Positions 9,739-17,709 of a stretch of 64,000 nucleotides of DNA are shown here, in pieces (the stretch's first letter is position 1; each line of letters opens with the position of its first letter). The position numbers were made by a program, and so were the translations under genes. Origin of the DNA: Mycobacterium conspicuum (GTDB lineage Bacteria; Actinomycetota; Actinomycetes; Mycobacteriales; Mycobacteriaceae); NCBI RefSeq assembly GCF_010730195.1, contig NZ_AP022613.1:4588001-4652000 (forward strand), written 5' to 3'. A model generated the notes under the pieces. That model was not told the origin of the DNA, did not search any database, and saw only the letters and a list, made by a program, of their open reading frames with translations.

Positions 9739-11209
9739 GCGGAGCCGAGATCTGCGTGGCCTCCGAGCGGCCGCGCAGCACCGTGGAATAACGCTCCGAC
9801 CACCGCGCACGCTCGGCGTCGTCGGCGTGTTCGATGGCCGCCGCCGAGCACAAGATCCGTGAGTCCGCGGTCTTGGCGAGATCGGCCAAGCGTGCTGCCT
9901 CGTTGACGGCGTCGCCGATAACCGTGTATTCGTAACGGTTTTCGGCGCCGATGTTGCCGGCGAAGACTCGCCCGGCCGAGACGCCTATGCCGAAGTCTAC
10001 CGGCAGCTTCCGCAGCTTGGTGCCGAGGGCACGCGCGGTCGCCAGCGCCGATGACGCGGGGTCGTCCATCCGCAGCGGCGCGCCGAAGACCGCCAGTGCC
10101 GCGTCGCCGGCGAACTTGTTGATCAGCCCCTGATGCTCGTCGACGGCGTCGACGACGATCCGGAAGAAGTCGTTGAGCACCTCGGCAACCTCTTGCGGCG
10201 GACGGCTTTCCGCCAGCTGCGTGGAGCCCACCAGGTCGATGTAGAGGACGGCCGCCTCGACCACGTCGCCGGACAGCTGCGCACCGCCCTCTTCGAGCGC
10301 GCGCCGGGCCACGTCGGCTCCGACGTAGCGTCCGAACAGATCGCGCAGCCGGTCGCGTTCGGCGAGCCCGGTGACCATTCGATTGAATCCCGTTTGCAGA
10401 CGCCCGATTTGGGAGCGTTCGTAGGCGCCGACGTGAGTTTCCAAGTGGCCGTGCTCGATTTGGGCCATCGCCTCGACGATCTCGTCGAGCGGGTCGGATA
10501 TGGAGCGTGACGTCAGCATCATCGTCGGCAGCCCGAGGATCAGCGCCGCCAGGGCCACCACCAAGATGGGCACGGTCAGCGTGGCGGACTTCGGGATGAG
10601 CCAGCCGTGGGACCGCAGCACGATGAACGTCGCAATCACCCCGACCGGCAACGCGCTGAACAGGAACCACATCAGGACCAGCCGGGCCAACACGCCGGGC
10701 ACGGCGAGCCGCGGCGTGGCGTCGCGGGTGGCGGCGATCATGATCGGCCGCAGGCTGCGTTGCGCCAGCAGCATGCCGGTGCCGGCGGCCGCGGGGGCGC
10801 CGAGCAGCACACCGAGCAGCATGGGCAGCAGAACGGAGACCCCGGCGGTCCGATTGATCAGCATCAGGACCACGGCGCTGAACGCCCAGGCGACCAGGAG
10901 AATCACCGTCTGGCGGCCCGCGAGTCGCATTGCGGCCTCGCGCTGGTCCTTGGTCGGTATGTTGCCGGCGAGGAACCATCGCAGGGTGGGGGCCAGGCTG
11001 AACGCCCCCGCGACCATGACGGCGGCGGTGGCCAGCACCACCAGCACCGCGACGACGACCAGGTTGTGTTCCCCGAAGTACATCGCAGTGTGCCCGCGCA
11101 ACGGCACGAGGATGGCGGCTACGTCGACGACGGCCAAAAAGTAGGCCGCGGCGAGGGCGATCCCGTATTCGATCGCATACCCGCGGACCGTTTTCGGATG
11201 TCTAGGCAC
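9728..11209 (-). CDS. membrane class III adenylate cyclase with HAMP domain
   Basis: Makes cAMP from ATP. It has 493 residues: a six-helix membrane region (about 1-270), a HAMP linker with SRSISDPLDEIVEAM, then a class III cyclase domain. The metal-binding Asp in LYIDLVGST, the Lys and second Asp in NKFAGDAAL, the adenine-pocket Asp in YTVIGDAVNEAARL and the transition-state Asn and Arg of the same motif are all present, so it should be active. It resembles the Rv1318c-Rv1320c group. GTG 11209 overlaps the end of the deacetylase gene by 8 bp, suggesting co-transcription. I recall no cyclase at this place in M. tuberculosis, so it is probably a lineage-specific insertion. Confidence 0.88.
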   Translation of the reverse strand: MPRHPKTVRGYAIEYGIALAAAYFLAVVDVAAILVPLRGHTAMYFGEHNLVVVAVLVVLATAAVMVAGAFSLAPTLRWFLAGNIPTKDQREAAMRLAGRQTVILLVAWAFSAVVLMLINRTAGVSVLLPMLLGVLLGAPAAAGTGMLLAQRSLRPIMIAATRDATPRLAVPGVLARLVLMWFLFSALPVGVIATFIVLRSHGWLIPKSATLTVPILVVALAALILGLPTMMLTSRSISDPLDEIVEAMAQIEHGHLETHVGAYERSQIGRLQTGFNRMVTGLAERDRLRDLFGRYVGADVARRALEEGGAQLSGDVVEAAVLYIDLVGSTQLAESRPPQEVAEVLNDFFRIVVDAVDEHQGLINKFAGDAALAVFGAPLRMDDPASSALATARALGTKLRKLPVDFGIGVSAGRVFAGNIGAENRYEYTVIGDAVNEAARLADLAKTADSRILCSAAAIEHADDAERARWSERYSTVLRGRSEATQISAPLTS

Positions 11210-12077
11210 CGTTGTTCGGCCCGCCCGAGTTCTGGCCTGCAATGTCGGTGATCGGGAAGTTGGGCATCGGCTTGGGCGACGGGGTGTTGGGCAGCGTCGG
11301 GATCTGGCCGGCCGGAATGTCGTGCAAATCGTTTGCGGGCGGACCGTTTTCGCGGCCGCCGTAGGTGCTTCCCGGCGCCCGCGCGCCAAGCAGTTCGCTG
11401 ACCGTCACCAGCCGGTAGCCGTTCGCCTTGAGGACCGGGATGAACTGGTATACCAAATCGACGGTGCTCGAATAGGTGTCATGGAACAACACCACCGAGT
11501 TCGGCTTGATGTAGGTCATCAGCATGTAGCGGGTGGCCGCCGTGTTGGAGTCGTTGGCCCAGTCGAAAGGGATGACATCCCAAAGGATTTCGGCTAAGCC
11601 GAACTGGACGGCGGTTTGGCGGACCACGGGATTGGACAGCCCGCCCGCGGGGCGATACAGGCTCGGCGTCCGGCCGGTCGCGGCCCGGATCGCGTCGTTG
11701 GCCCTGGAGAATTGGGCGGCGATGTCCTCGGTTGGGATCGTCGTCATGTTGGGGTGTTCCCAGGTGTGGCTGCCGATCTCCATCCCGGCGTCGGCGATGC
11801 GCTGGGCGCCCGCCGGGTTGGCCGCCACCTTGTTGCCGATCAAAAAGAAGGTCGCCTTGGCGTCGTTGTCCTTCAGTATCTGCAACAGCCGCTCGTCAAA
11901 GGGGCTGGGTCCGTCGTCAAAGGTCAGCGCGACGCACTTGACGACCGCGCAGCTCGATGTTTCGGCGCGGGTCACGTGACCGGTGAGGCCGCCGATCAGC
12001 AACACCACCGCGGCCGCAACGACGCCGATGACGGTCCGCCAGTACCGCCATGCCTGGTTGTCGCGTCGCTTCGGCAC
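11202..12077 (-). CDS. polysaccharide (peptidoglycan) deacetylase, NodB domain (Rv1096 type)
   Basis: Exported or membrane-anchored deacetylase of 291 residues. The N-terminal helix TVIGVVAAAVVLLIGGLTG is a signal anchor. The NodB catalytic motifs follow in order: TFDDGPS, SHTWEHPN (zinc His pair), RPAGG, WDVIPFDW and LFHD. M. tuberculosis Rv1096 has been reported to deacetylate peptidoglycan and contribute to lysozyme resistance; the same role is inferred here. The C-terminal 60 residues are Pro/Gly/Asn-rich and disordered. The gene end overlaps the cyclase start. Confidence 0.9.
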   Translation of the reverse strand: MPKRRDNQAWRYWRTVIGVVAAAVVLLIGGLTGHVTRAETSSCAVVKCVALTFDDGPSPFDERLLQILKDNDAKATFFLIGNKVAANPAGAQRIADAGMEIGSHTWEHPNMTTIPTEDIAAQFSRANDAIRAATGRTPSLYRPAGGLSNPVVRQTAVQFGLAEILWDVIPFDWANDSNTAATRYMLMTYIKPNSVVLFHDTYSSTVDLVYQFIPVLKANGYRLVTVSELLGARAPGSTYGGRENGPPANDLHDIPAGQIPTLPNTPSPKPMPNFPITDIAGQNSGGPNNGA

Positions 12078-12206
12078 TAAGGAAGTTTAACCGGCACCCG
12101 CGTGTGGGATTCGCGCGTTGACTGTGCGCCCAGGGCTTTCATTGTGTACGTAGGGCGGCTTCGAGGCCGATTTTCCCGCCACAGCCGCACACCCATTGCC
12201 CCGGAG

Positions 12207-13508
12207 TCAGTGCGGTCCGGCGATCTCCTCGAGCATCTCGGTGACCAGCGCGGCGATCGGCGATCGTTCGCTGCGCAGCAACGTGATGTGCGCGAACAAG
12301 GGGTGGCCCTTGAGTTTCTCGATCACGGCGGCGACCCCGTCGTGGCGGCCGACGCGCAGGTTGTCGCGCTGGGCGATGTCGTGGGTCAGCACCACCCGCG
12401 ACCCCGCACCCAGCCGGGACAGCACGGTGAGCAGCACGTTGCGTTCGAGTGACTGCGCCTCGTCGACGATGACGAACGAGTCGTGCAGCGAGCGACCGCG
12501 GATGTGCGTCAGCGGCAGCACCTCGAGCATGCCCCGCGAGAGCACCTCCTCGAGCACCGCCGGGCTGGCCAGGCCCTCGAGGGTGTCGAACACCGCCTGC
12601 GCCCAGGGGCCCATCTTTTCGCTTTCGCTGCCGGGCAGGTAACCGAGTTCTTGGCCGCCGACCGCGTACAGCGGGCGGAACACCACCACCTTGCGCTGGG
12701 TGCGCCGCTCGAGCACCGCCTCCAGGCCGGCGCACAGGGCCAGCGCCGATTTGCCGGTGCCGGCCTTGCCGCCCAGCGACACGATGCCCACCGACTCGTC
12801 GAGCAGCAAGTCGAGCGCGACGCGCTGCTCGGCGGAGCGACCGCGCAACCCGAACACCTCGCGGTCGCCGCGTACCAGCTGGACGCGCTTGCCCGGGTTG
12901 ACGCGCCCAAGCGCGTGAGAGCTGCCGCCCAGCAGCCGAATCCCGGTGTGGCACGGTAGATCTCGGGCTTCGGGCAGATCGATCTCACCGTCGGCGTAGA
13001 GCGCGTCGATGTCCTCGGCTGCGATCTCGATCTCCTGCATCCCCGACCAGCCGGAGACCACGACGTCCTGCGCGTGATATTCGTCGGCGGCCAGGCCCAC
13101 CGCGGCGGCCTTGACCCGCAGCGGAATGTCCTTGCTGACCAACGTGACTCGCTTACCCTCGGCGGCCAGGTTGGCCGCGCAGCTCAGGATCCGGGAGTCG
13201 TTGCTGTCGGTGCGGAAGCCGGCGGGCAACACCGACGGGTCGGTGTGGTTCAGTTCAACGTGAAGCGAACCACCTTGTGTCCCAACGGGTATCGGCTGAT
13301 CTAGCCGTCCATGTTCGAGTCGAAGATCGTCAAACAGACGCAACGCCTGGCGGGCAAACCAGCCCAGCTCATGATGGTGGCGTTTGGCCTCAAGTTCGCT
13401 GATCACCACCAGCGGAACCACGACCTCGTGTTCGGCGAACCGGCTGCACGCCCAGGGGTCGGACAGCAGCACGGAGGTGTCGAGCACGTACGTCCGGGTA
13501 TCGGTCAC
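12207..13508 (-). CDS. phoH2: PhoH2: PIN-domain RNase fused to PhoH ATPase
   Basis: 433 residues. The N-terminal PIN domain starts with TYVLDTSVLLSDP and carries acidic metal ligands; the C-terminal PhoH domain has Walker A GKAGTGKS at about residues 245-252 and the acidic VIVDEAQS as Walker B. PhoH2 proteins are reported to be ATP-dependent RNA helicases/RNases. I chose GTG 13508 because GAGGAG lies seven bases upstream; TTG 13511 would add one residue. It is separated from desA2 by 260 bp that contain palindromes, so it likely has its own promoter. Orthologue of Rv1095. Confidence 0.93.
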   Translation of the reverse strand: MTDTRTYVLDTSVLLSDPWACSRFAEHEVVVPLVVISELEAKRHHHELGWFARQALRLFDDLRLEHGRLDQPIPVGTQGGSLHVELNHTDPSVLPAGFRTDSNDSRILSCAANLAAEGKRVTLVSKDIPLRVKAAAVGLAADEYHAQDVVVSGWSGMQEIEIAAEDIDALYADGEIDLPEARDLPCHTGIRLLGGSSHALGRVNPGKRVQLVRGDREVFGLRGRSAEQRVALDLLLDESVGIVSLGGKAGTGKSALALCAGLEAVLERRTQRKVVVFRPLYAVGGQELGYLPGSESEKMGPWAQAVFDTLEGLASPAVLEEVLSRGMLEVLPLTHIRGRSLHDSFVIVDEAQSLERNVLLTVLSRLGAGSRVVLTHDIAQRDNLRVGRHDGVAAVIEKLKGHPLFAHITLLRSERSPIAALVTEMLEEIAGPH

Positions 13509-13572
13509 CAAGCGCTCCTCGTGCTAAACCCGTGAGACCCCCCACGGGCGGGTCGAGGGAAATCGCGGCGCC

Positions 13573-13590
13573 AGGACCGGGGCCGGTCCT
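13573..13590. repeat. 8-bp inverted repeat in phoH2 leader
   Basis: AGGACCGG and its exact reverse complement CCGGTCCT are separated by two bases. The palindrome is about 65 bp upstream of the phoH2 start and could be an operator or a short hairpin in the leader. No regulator is identified. Confidence 0.4.
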
Positions 13591-13704
13591 GCCTAGGTAG
13601 GAGGCGCCGCCCTGGCAGCAGATTACGTCGCTGACCATCAAAAGCGACGCTACTCTCGTGGCGGCGTAGCCGCCCGTCAGGCGCGCCGAGACCGCTAGCC
13701 CGTG

Positions 13705-13765
13705 ACTAGCCCGATGGTCGCGATCCGCTGCGCCCGGCTCCGCCGCGCTTGCGATCGCTCCTACC
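13705..13765 (-). terminator. imperfect GC-rich stem-loop after desA2
   Basis: On the minus strand, just after the desA2 stop, GCGATCGCAAGCGC can pair imperfectly (10 of 14) with GCGCAGCGGATCGC across a GC-rich loop. No U-tract follows, which is usual for mycobacterial terminators. It could end the desA2 transcript before phoH2. Weak evidence only. Confidence 0.3.
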
Positions 13766-13771
13766 CCGCGA

Positions 13772-14599
13772 CTACCCCGCGACGAATCCGCGCAGCGCCG
13801 GCTCGGCGGCCACACCCCACGCGGTGATGCGATCGGAGATCGCCTGCCGCAGCTCCGCCGGCCCGAAAATGCCTGCGTCGGCGACGTTCTGCACCTTGTC
13901 CTGGTAGGCGTCGATGTCGGCCCCGACGACCTGAAGGTCGGCGGCGCGCGCGGCGATCGCGGCAATCGTCTCGTCGCGGGTGTACTCCAGGCAGTGCTCG
14001 ACCAGGTTCGCCCAGAACAGCTCGTGGCGCTCCTCGTCGCGGCGGATCCGGTCGATCAGCCCGGCCAGGATGGGCTCCTCGATCTGCGCCGCCAGGTTGG
14101 CGCAGAAGACCGCGTGGGTGCGCTCGGTGAACGCCATGTACACCAGGGTCTCGACCTGTGAGTACATGTCGCCGCAGTAGCCCCTCATCACGTGCTGGAC
14201 CCGGGCCTCCTCGTTGGCGGTCGGGTCGACCTCGCGGGTCACCACGAGGTATTCGCGCAGCGCGATGGCGTGCAGGTGCTCCTCGGCGGTCCACCGGCCC
14301 AGCCAGCGGCCCCACCACTCCTCGAGGATGAAGTGCTCGACCAGCTCGCGATGGTGGGCCGAGAGGTTGTCCTTGAGCAGCAGCAAGATCTCGCAGGCGT
14401 CGGTGATGGTCCTGGGCAGCGTCGCCTGGGACGGGTCCCAGTCGCGTCCGCCCAGGAAGGCGTAGTTCTCACCCCGCTCGAACGGCACGTAATCATGGGC
14501 GAACCAGATGTCCTCGGTGTTGAGGTGGCGGTCCATGTTGGCTTCGCACACCGGCTCGAGTTCCAGGGTCAGCGCATTAGCGACAGGTTTCTGTGCCAT
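13772..14599 (-). CDS. desA2: acyl-ACP desaturase
   Basis: Soluble di-iron stearoyl-ACP-desaturase family enzyme that introduces a double bond into acyl chains for mycolic acid synthesis. The 275 residues include the two iron-ligand helices with EEH (TAEEHLHAIALREY) and EERH (RRDEERHELFWANL). Orthologue of Rv1094. The ATG at 14599 lacks a Shine-Dalgarno sequence, and a -10-like TACAGT ends seven bases upstream, so the mRNA is probably leaderless. Overlapping inverted repeats cover that -10. It lies 56 bp after glyA on the same strand but seems to have its own promoter. Confidence 0.93.
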   Translation of the reverse strand: MAQKPVANALTLELEPVCEANMDRHLNTEDIWFAHDYVPFERGENYAFLGGRDWDPSQATLPRTITDACEILLLLKDNLSAHHRELVEHFILEEWWGRWLGRWTAEEHLHAIALREYLVVTREVDPTANEEARVQHVMRGYCGDMYSQVETLVYMAFTERTHAVFCANLAAQIEEPILAGLIDRIRRDEERHELFWANLVEHCLEYTRDETIAAIAARAADLQVVGADIDAYQDKVQNVADAGIFGPAELRQAISDRITAWGVAAEPALRGFVAG

Positions 14600-14602
14600 G
14601 CA

Positions 14603-14625
14603 GTTACTGTAACCCGCGGGTACAG
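14603..14625 (-). promoter_or_regulatory. desA2 promoter -10 with overlapping operator palindromes
   Basis: Two overlapping palindromes lie here: GTTAC-T-GTAAC at 14603-14613 and CTGTA-a-CCCGCGGG-TACAG at 14607-14625. On the minus strand TACAGT (14611-14606) fits the mycobacterial TAnnnT -10 element; 17 bases upstream is TTTAAA. Transcription would begin at the A of the desA2 ATG (leaderless). The palindrome is typical of a TetR-family operator; the acyl-CoA-responsive repressor MadR, reported to control desA1/desA2 in M. tuberculosis, is the natural candidate but is inferred. Confidence 0.55.
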
Positions 14626-14655
14626 GTTTTTAAAACGTGGCGCCCCGTGTCGCGC

Positions 14656-16083
14656 CTACAGCGTGAGACCCGGGTACAGCGGGTGCGCGTCCAGCAGCTC
14701 GGCGGCGGCGGCGTTGACCCGCTCGGCGGTGCCGTCGGCGAGCTTGTACTTGGCCTTGGAGGACCCCTCCGGGGCCGTGTTGGCCAGCACGTCGACCATC
14801 AACTCGGCCACCCGGTCGAACTCGTCGGCGCCGAAGCCCCGGGTGGTCAGCGCCGGCGTGCCCAACCGGATGCCGCTGGTGTACCACGCGCCGTTCGGGT
14901 CGGCCGGGATGGCGTTGCGGTTGGTCACCACGCCCGCGTCCAGCAACGCCGACTCGGCCTGCCGCCCGGTCAAGCCGAACGAGGTGACGTCGAGCAGCAC
15001 GATGTGGTTGTCGGTGCCCCCGGTGATCAGCCGCGCATCGCGCTTGAGGAAGCCGTCGGCCAGCGCTTGGGCATTGTCGGCGATCCGCTGCGCATAGGCC
15101 TGGAACGAGGGCTGCCGTGCCTCGGCGAGCGCGACCGCCTTGGCCGCCATCACATGTGACAGCGGGCCGCCGAGCACCATCGGGCAGCCCTTGTCGACGG
15201 CGTCGGCGTACTCGGGTTGGCACAGCACGAGGCCGCCGCGCGGACCGCGCAGCGACTTGTGCGTCGTCGTCGTCGTGACGTGGGCGTGCGGGACCGGGTC
15301 CTCGTCGCCGGTGAACACCTTGCCCGCCACCAGGCCCGCGAAATGCGCCATGTCCACCATCAGGGTGGCGCCCACCTCGTCGGCGATTTCCCGCATCGTC
15401 GCGAAGTTGATGCGGCGCGGATACGCCGAGTAGCCGGCCACGATGATCAGCGGCTTGAACTCACGCGCGGCGGCCGCGACCGCGCCGTAGTCGACGAACC
15501 CGGTGTCCGGGTTGGTGCCGTAGCTGCGCTGGTGGAACATCTTGCCGGAGATGTTGGGCCGGAAGCCGTGGGTGAGGTGGCCGCCGGCGTCCAGCGACAT
15601 GCCCAGCAGCCGCTGGTTGCCCAGGCTGGCGCGCAGCTTCTCCCAGTCCGCCTCGGACAAGTCGTTGACGTGCTTGGCGCCGGCGTCGGCCAGGCCCGGC
15701 GCCTCGACCCGCGTCGCCAGGATCGCCCAGTAGGCGACGAGGTTGGCGTCGATGCCGGAATGCGGCTGCACGTACGCGTGCGGCGCGCCGAACAGCTCGC
15801 GGGCATGCTCGGCCGCGACGCTTTCGACGGTGTCGACGTTCTGGCATCCGGCGTAGAACCGATGCCCGATGGTGCCCTCGGCGTACTTGTCCGACAGCCA
15901 GGTCCCCATGGTCAGCAGCACGGCCGGCGACGCGTAGTTCTCGCTGGCGATCAGCTTGAGCGAACCCCGTTGGTCGGCAAGCTCTTTGCGCGTCGCCGCG
16001 GCGATGCGAGGTTCGACGGACTCGATGACCTGCAGTGCCGCCCGGTAGGCGGCGCTCGCGGTATCCGCGTATTCGGCTGACAT
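14656..16083 (-). CDS. glyA: serine hydroxymethyltransferase, long form
   Basis: PLP enzyme that interconverts serine and glycine and supplies one-carbon units as methylene-tetrahydrofolate. 475 residues from ATG 16083. Conserved blocks: SLKLIASENYASP, QPHSGIDAN, MVDMAHFAGLVAG and TTTTTHKSLRGPRGG with the PLP lysine. The usual bacterial enzyme, and the one recalled at this locus in M. tuberculosis, is about 425 residues. Here about 33 extra residues (ILATRVEAPGLADAGAKHVN onward) lie before GNQRLLGMSLDAGGHLTHG, with further N- and C-terminal extension. This resembles a separate long SHMT lineage, suggesting replacement in situ. Divergent from coaA. Confidence 0.9.
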   Translation of the reverse strand: MSAEYADTASAAYRAALQVIESVEPRIAAATRKELADQRGSLKLIASENYASPAVLLTMGTWLSDKYAEGTIGHRFYAGCQNVDTVESVAAEHARELFGAPHAYVQPHSGIDANLVAYWAILATRVEAPGLADAGAKHVNDLSEADWEKLRASLGNQRLLGMSLDAGGHLTHGFRPNISGKMFHQRSYGTNPDTGFVDYGAVAAAAREFKPLIIVAGYSAYPRRINFATMREIADEVGATLMVDMAHFAGLVAGKVFTGDEDPVPHAHVTTTTTHKSLRGPRGGLVLCQPEYADAVDKGCPMVLGGPLSHVMAAKAVALAEARQPSFQAYAQRIADNAQALADGFLKRDARLITGGTDNHIVLLDVTSFGLTGRQAESALLDAGVVTNRNAIPADPNGAWYTSGIRLGTPALTTRGFGADEFDRVAELMVDVLANTAPEGSSKAKYKLADGTAERVNAAAAELLDAHPLYPGLTL

Positions 16084-16179
16084 GGCAACGAGACTAGTCG
16101 GCGGGTAACCGGGGCGGGATCCTGGCCTTTGGCCAGCCCCGCCGTCGGGCAGGTACCCGGCCCTGCGACACTTGGCGCT

Positions 16180-17118
16180 ATGCCCCGGCCTAGCGAGCCG
16201 AGCCCATATGTGGAGTTCGACCGAAAGCAGTGGCGTGCGCTGCGCATGTCGACACCTTTGGCCCTCACCGAAGAGGAACTGATCGGCCTGCGGGGTCTGG
16301 GCGAACAGATCGACCTGCTTGAGGTCGAAGAGGTCTACCTGCCGCTGGCCCGGCTGATTCACCTGCAGGTCGCCGCGCGCCAGCGGCTGTTCGCCGCCAC
16401 CGCGGAATTCCTGGGCGAGCCGCAGCAAAACCCCGACCGGCCGGTGCCGTTCGTCATCGGCGTGGCGGGCAGCGTCGCGGTCGGCAAGTCCACCACCTCA
16501 CGTGTGCTGCAGGCGCTGCTGGCCCGCTGGGATCACCATCCCCGGGTGGACCTGGTGACCACCGACGGCTTTTTGTACCCCAACTCCGAACTGGACCGGC
16601 GAAACCTGATGCACCGCAAGGGTTTTCCGGAGAGCTACAACCGTCGGGCGCTGCTGCGGTTCGTGACGTCGGTGAAGTCCGGTTCGGACTATGCCTGCGC
16701 CCCGGTGTATTCGCATTTGAAGTACGACATCATCCCCGGCGCCAAGCACGTGGTCCGCCATCCCGACATCCTGATCCTGGAGGGCCTCAACGTCCTGCAG
16801 ACCGGCCCCACCCTGATGGTGTCGGACCTGTTCGACTTCTCCGTCTACGTGGACGCCCGGATCGAAGACATCGAGCAGTGGTATGTGTCGCGGTTCCTGT
16901 CGCTGCGGGGCACGGCGTTCGCCGACCCCGAATCACACTTCCACCACTACTCGGCCCTCAACGACACCAAGGCGGTCGCGGCCGCGCGCGAGATCTGGCG
17001 CTCGATCAACCGGCCCAACCTCGTCGAGAACATTCTGCCGACGCGGCCGCGCGCCACCCTGGTGCTGCGCAAGGACGCCGATCACGCCATCAACCGGCTG
17101 CGCCTGCGCAAGCTGTAG
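16180..17118 (+). CDS. coaA: type I pantothenate kinase
   Basis: Phosphorylates pantothenate with ATP, the first and regulated step of coenzyme A synthesis. 312 residues. The P-loop GSVAVGKST is at 97-105, followed by TTDGFLYPN and HRKGFPESY typical of the prokaryotic PanK family. ATG 16180 (MPRPSEPSPYVEFDR) matches the family start and length; an upstream in-frame ATG at 16129 would add 17 unrelated residues. Divergent from glyA across 96 bp. Confidence 0.96.
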   Translation: MPRPSEPSPYVEFDRKQWRALRMSTPLALTEEELIGLRGLGEQIDLLEVEEVYLPLARLIHLQVAARQRLFAATAEFLGEPQQNPDRPVPFVIGVAGSVAVGKSTTSRVLQALLARWDHHPRVDLVTTDGFLYPNSELDRRNLMHRKGFPESYNRRALLRFVTSVKSGSDYACAPVYSHLKYDIIPGAKHVVRHPDILILEGLNVLQTGPTLMVSDLFDFSVYVDARIEDIEQWYVSRFLSLRGTAFADPESHFHHYSALNDTKAVAAAREIWRSINRPNLVENILPTRPRATLVLRKDADHAINRLRLRKL

Positions 17119-17125
17119 CGGACCG

Positions 17126-17533
17126 CTAGACCGGCAGGCGGCGCACACCCAGGTATTGCAGCCACGCGAAGAACGCGGTGTACACGCCGCTGGCCAGCGT
17201 GGCGGCGATCCCGGTCGCGGTCATCGGCACCAATCCGGCGGCCACGATCGCCGCCACCGTGTAAACGCTGTTGGCCACGACGACGCCGATCCCGGCCCGG
17301 CGCAGGTTCGGCGCGGCGGCGAGGACGAACACGACCAGCCCATAGAGCACGAAGAATGCCGCCATGGCGAATTCCTGCCCGGACGTCAGGCCGGTCAACG
17401 ACGAAAGCGGGTCAGCGACGAAGGCGGCGGCCAGGCCGAACAATCCGGTCAGGGTCGCGTCAACGCGCATGGCGAAACGCAACAGCGAATCGGTCGAGTC
17501 GTAGAGTGGCCGGGCCGGAAGGACAGCGGTCAT
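17126..17533 (-). CDS. small four-helix membrane protein, function unknown
   Basis: 135 residues with four predicted hydrophobic helices: LTGLFGLAAAFVADPLSSL, EFAMAAFFVLYGLVVFVLAA, AGIGVVVANSVYTVAAIVA and a C-terminal segment ending AWLQYLGVRRLPV. There is no recognisable motif. It ends 7 bases from the coaA stop (convergent). The upstream region carries a 13-bp tandem duplication and two GGCACTGCCA half-palindromes. The region between coaA and the prenyl synthase differs from M. tuberculosis, where PE_PGRS and cellulase-like genes occupy it. Confidence 0.75.
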   Translation of the reverse strand: MTAVLPARPLYDSTDSLLRFAMRVDATLTGLFGLAAAFVADPLSSLTGLTSGQEFAMAAFFVLYGLVVFVLAAAPNLRRAGIGVVVANSVYTVAAIVAAGLVPMTATGIAATLASGVYTAFFAWLQYLGVRRLPV

Positions 17534-17560
17534 GTGGATTCACTCCTTGCTATGGCGGAA

Positions 17561-17586
17561 TTCGAGGGGGGATTTCGAGGGGGGAT
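17561..17586. repeat. 13-bp perfect tandem duplication
   Basis: TTCGAGGGGGGAT occurs twice head to tail (17561-17573 and 17574-17586) about 30 bp upstream of the small membrane protein gene. It may be a replication slip or part of a promoter region; no function assigned. Confidence 0.55.
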
Positions 17587-17616
17587 GAGTGCGGACAGCT
17601 TCGATGTTGCTGCCCG

Positions 17617-17647
17617 GGCACTGCCAGATCGACGCATGGCACTGCCA
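17617..17647. promoter_or_regulatory. two GGCACTGCCA palindromes two helical turns apart
   Basis: GGCACTGCCA at 17617-17626 and TGGCACTGCCA at 17637-17647 begin 21 bp apart (equivalent bases 17617 and 17638). TGGCA-C-TGCCA is a perfect inverted repeat. They lie upstream of the minus-strand small membrane gene at 17533, so they could be paired operator sites on one face of the helix. The regulator is unknown. Confidence 0.4.
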
Positions 17648-17709
17648 ACTTCTGCCATGGGTGAAATGACCAGCCAATTCGCCGGAGTATTCCCGTCCGG
17701 CCGGATTAT

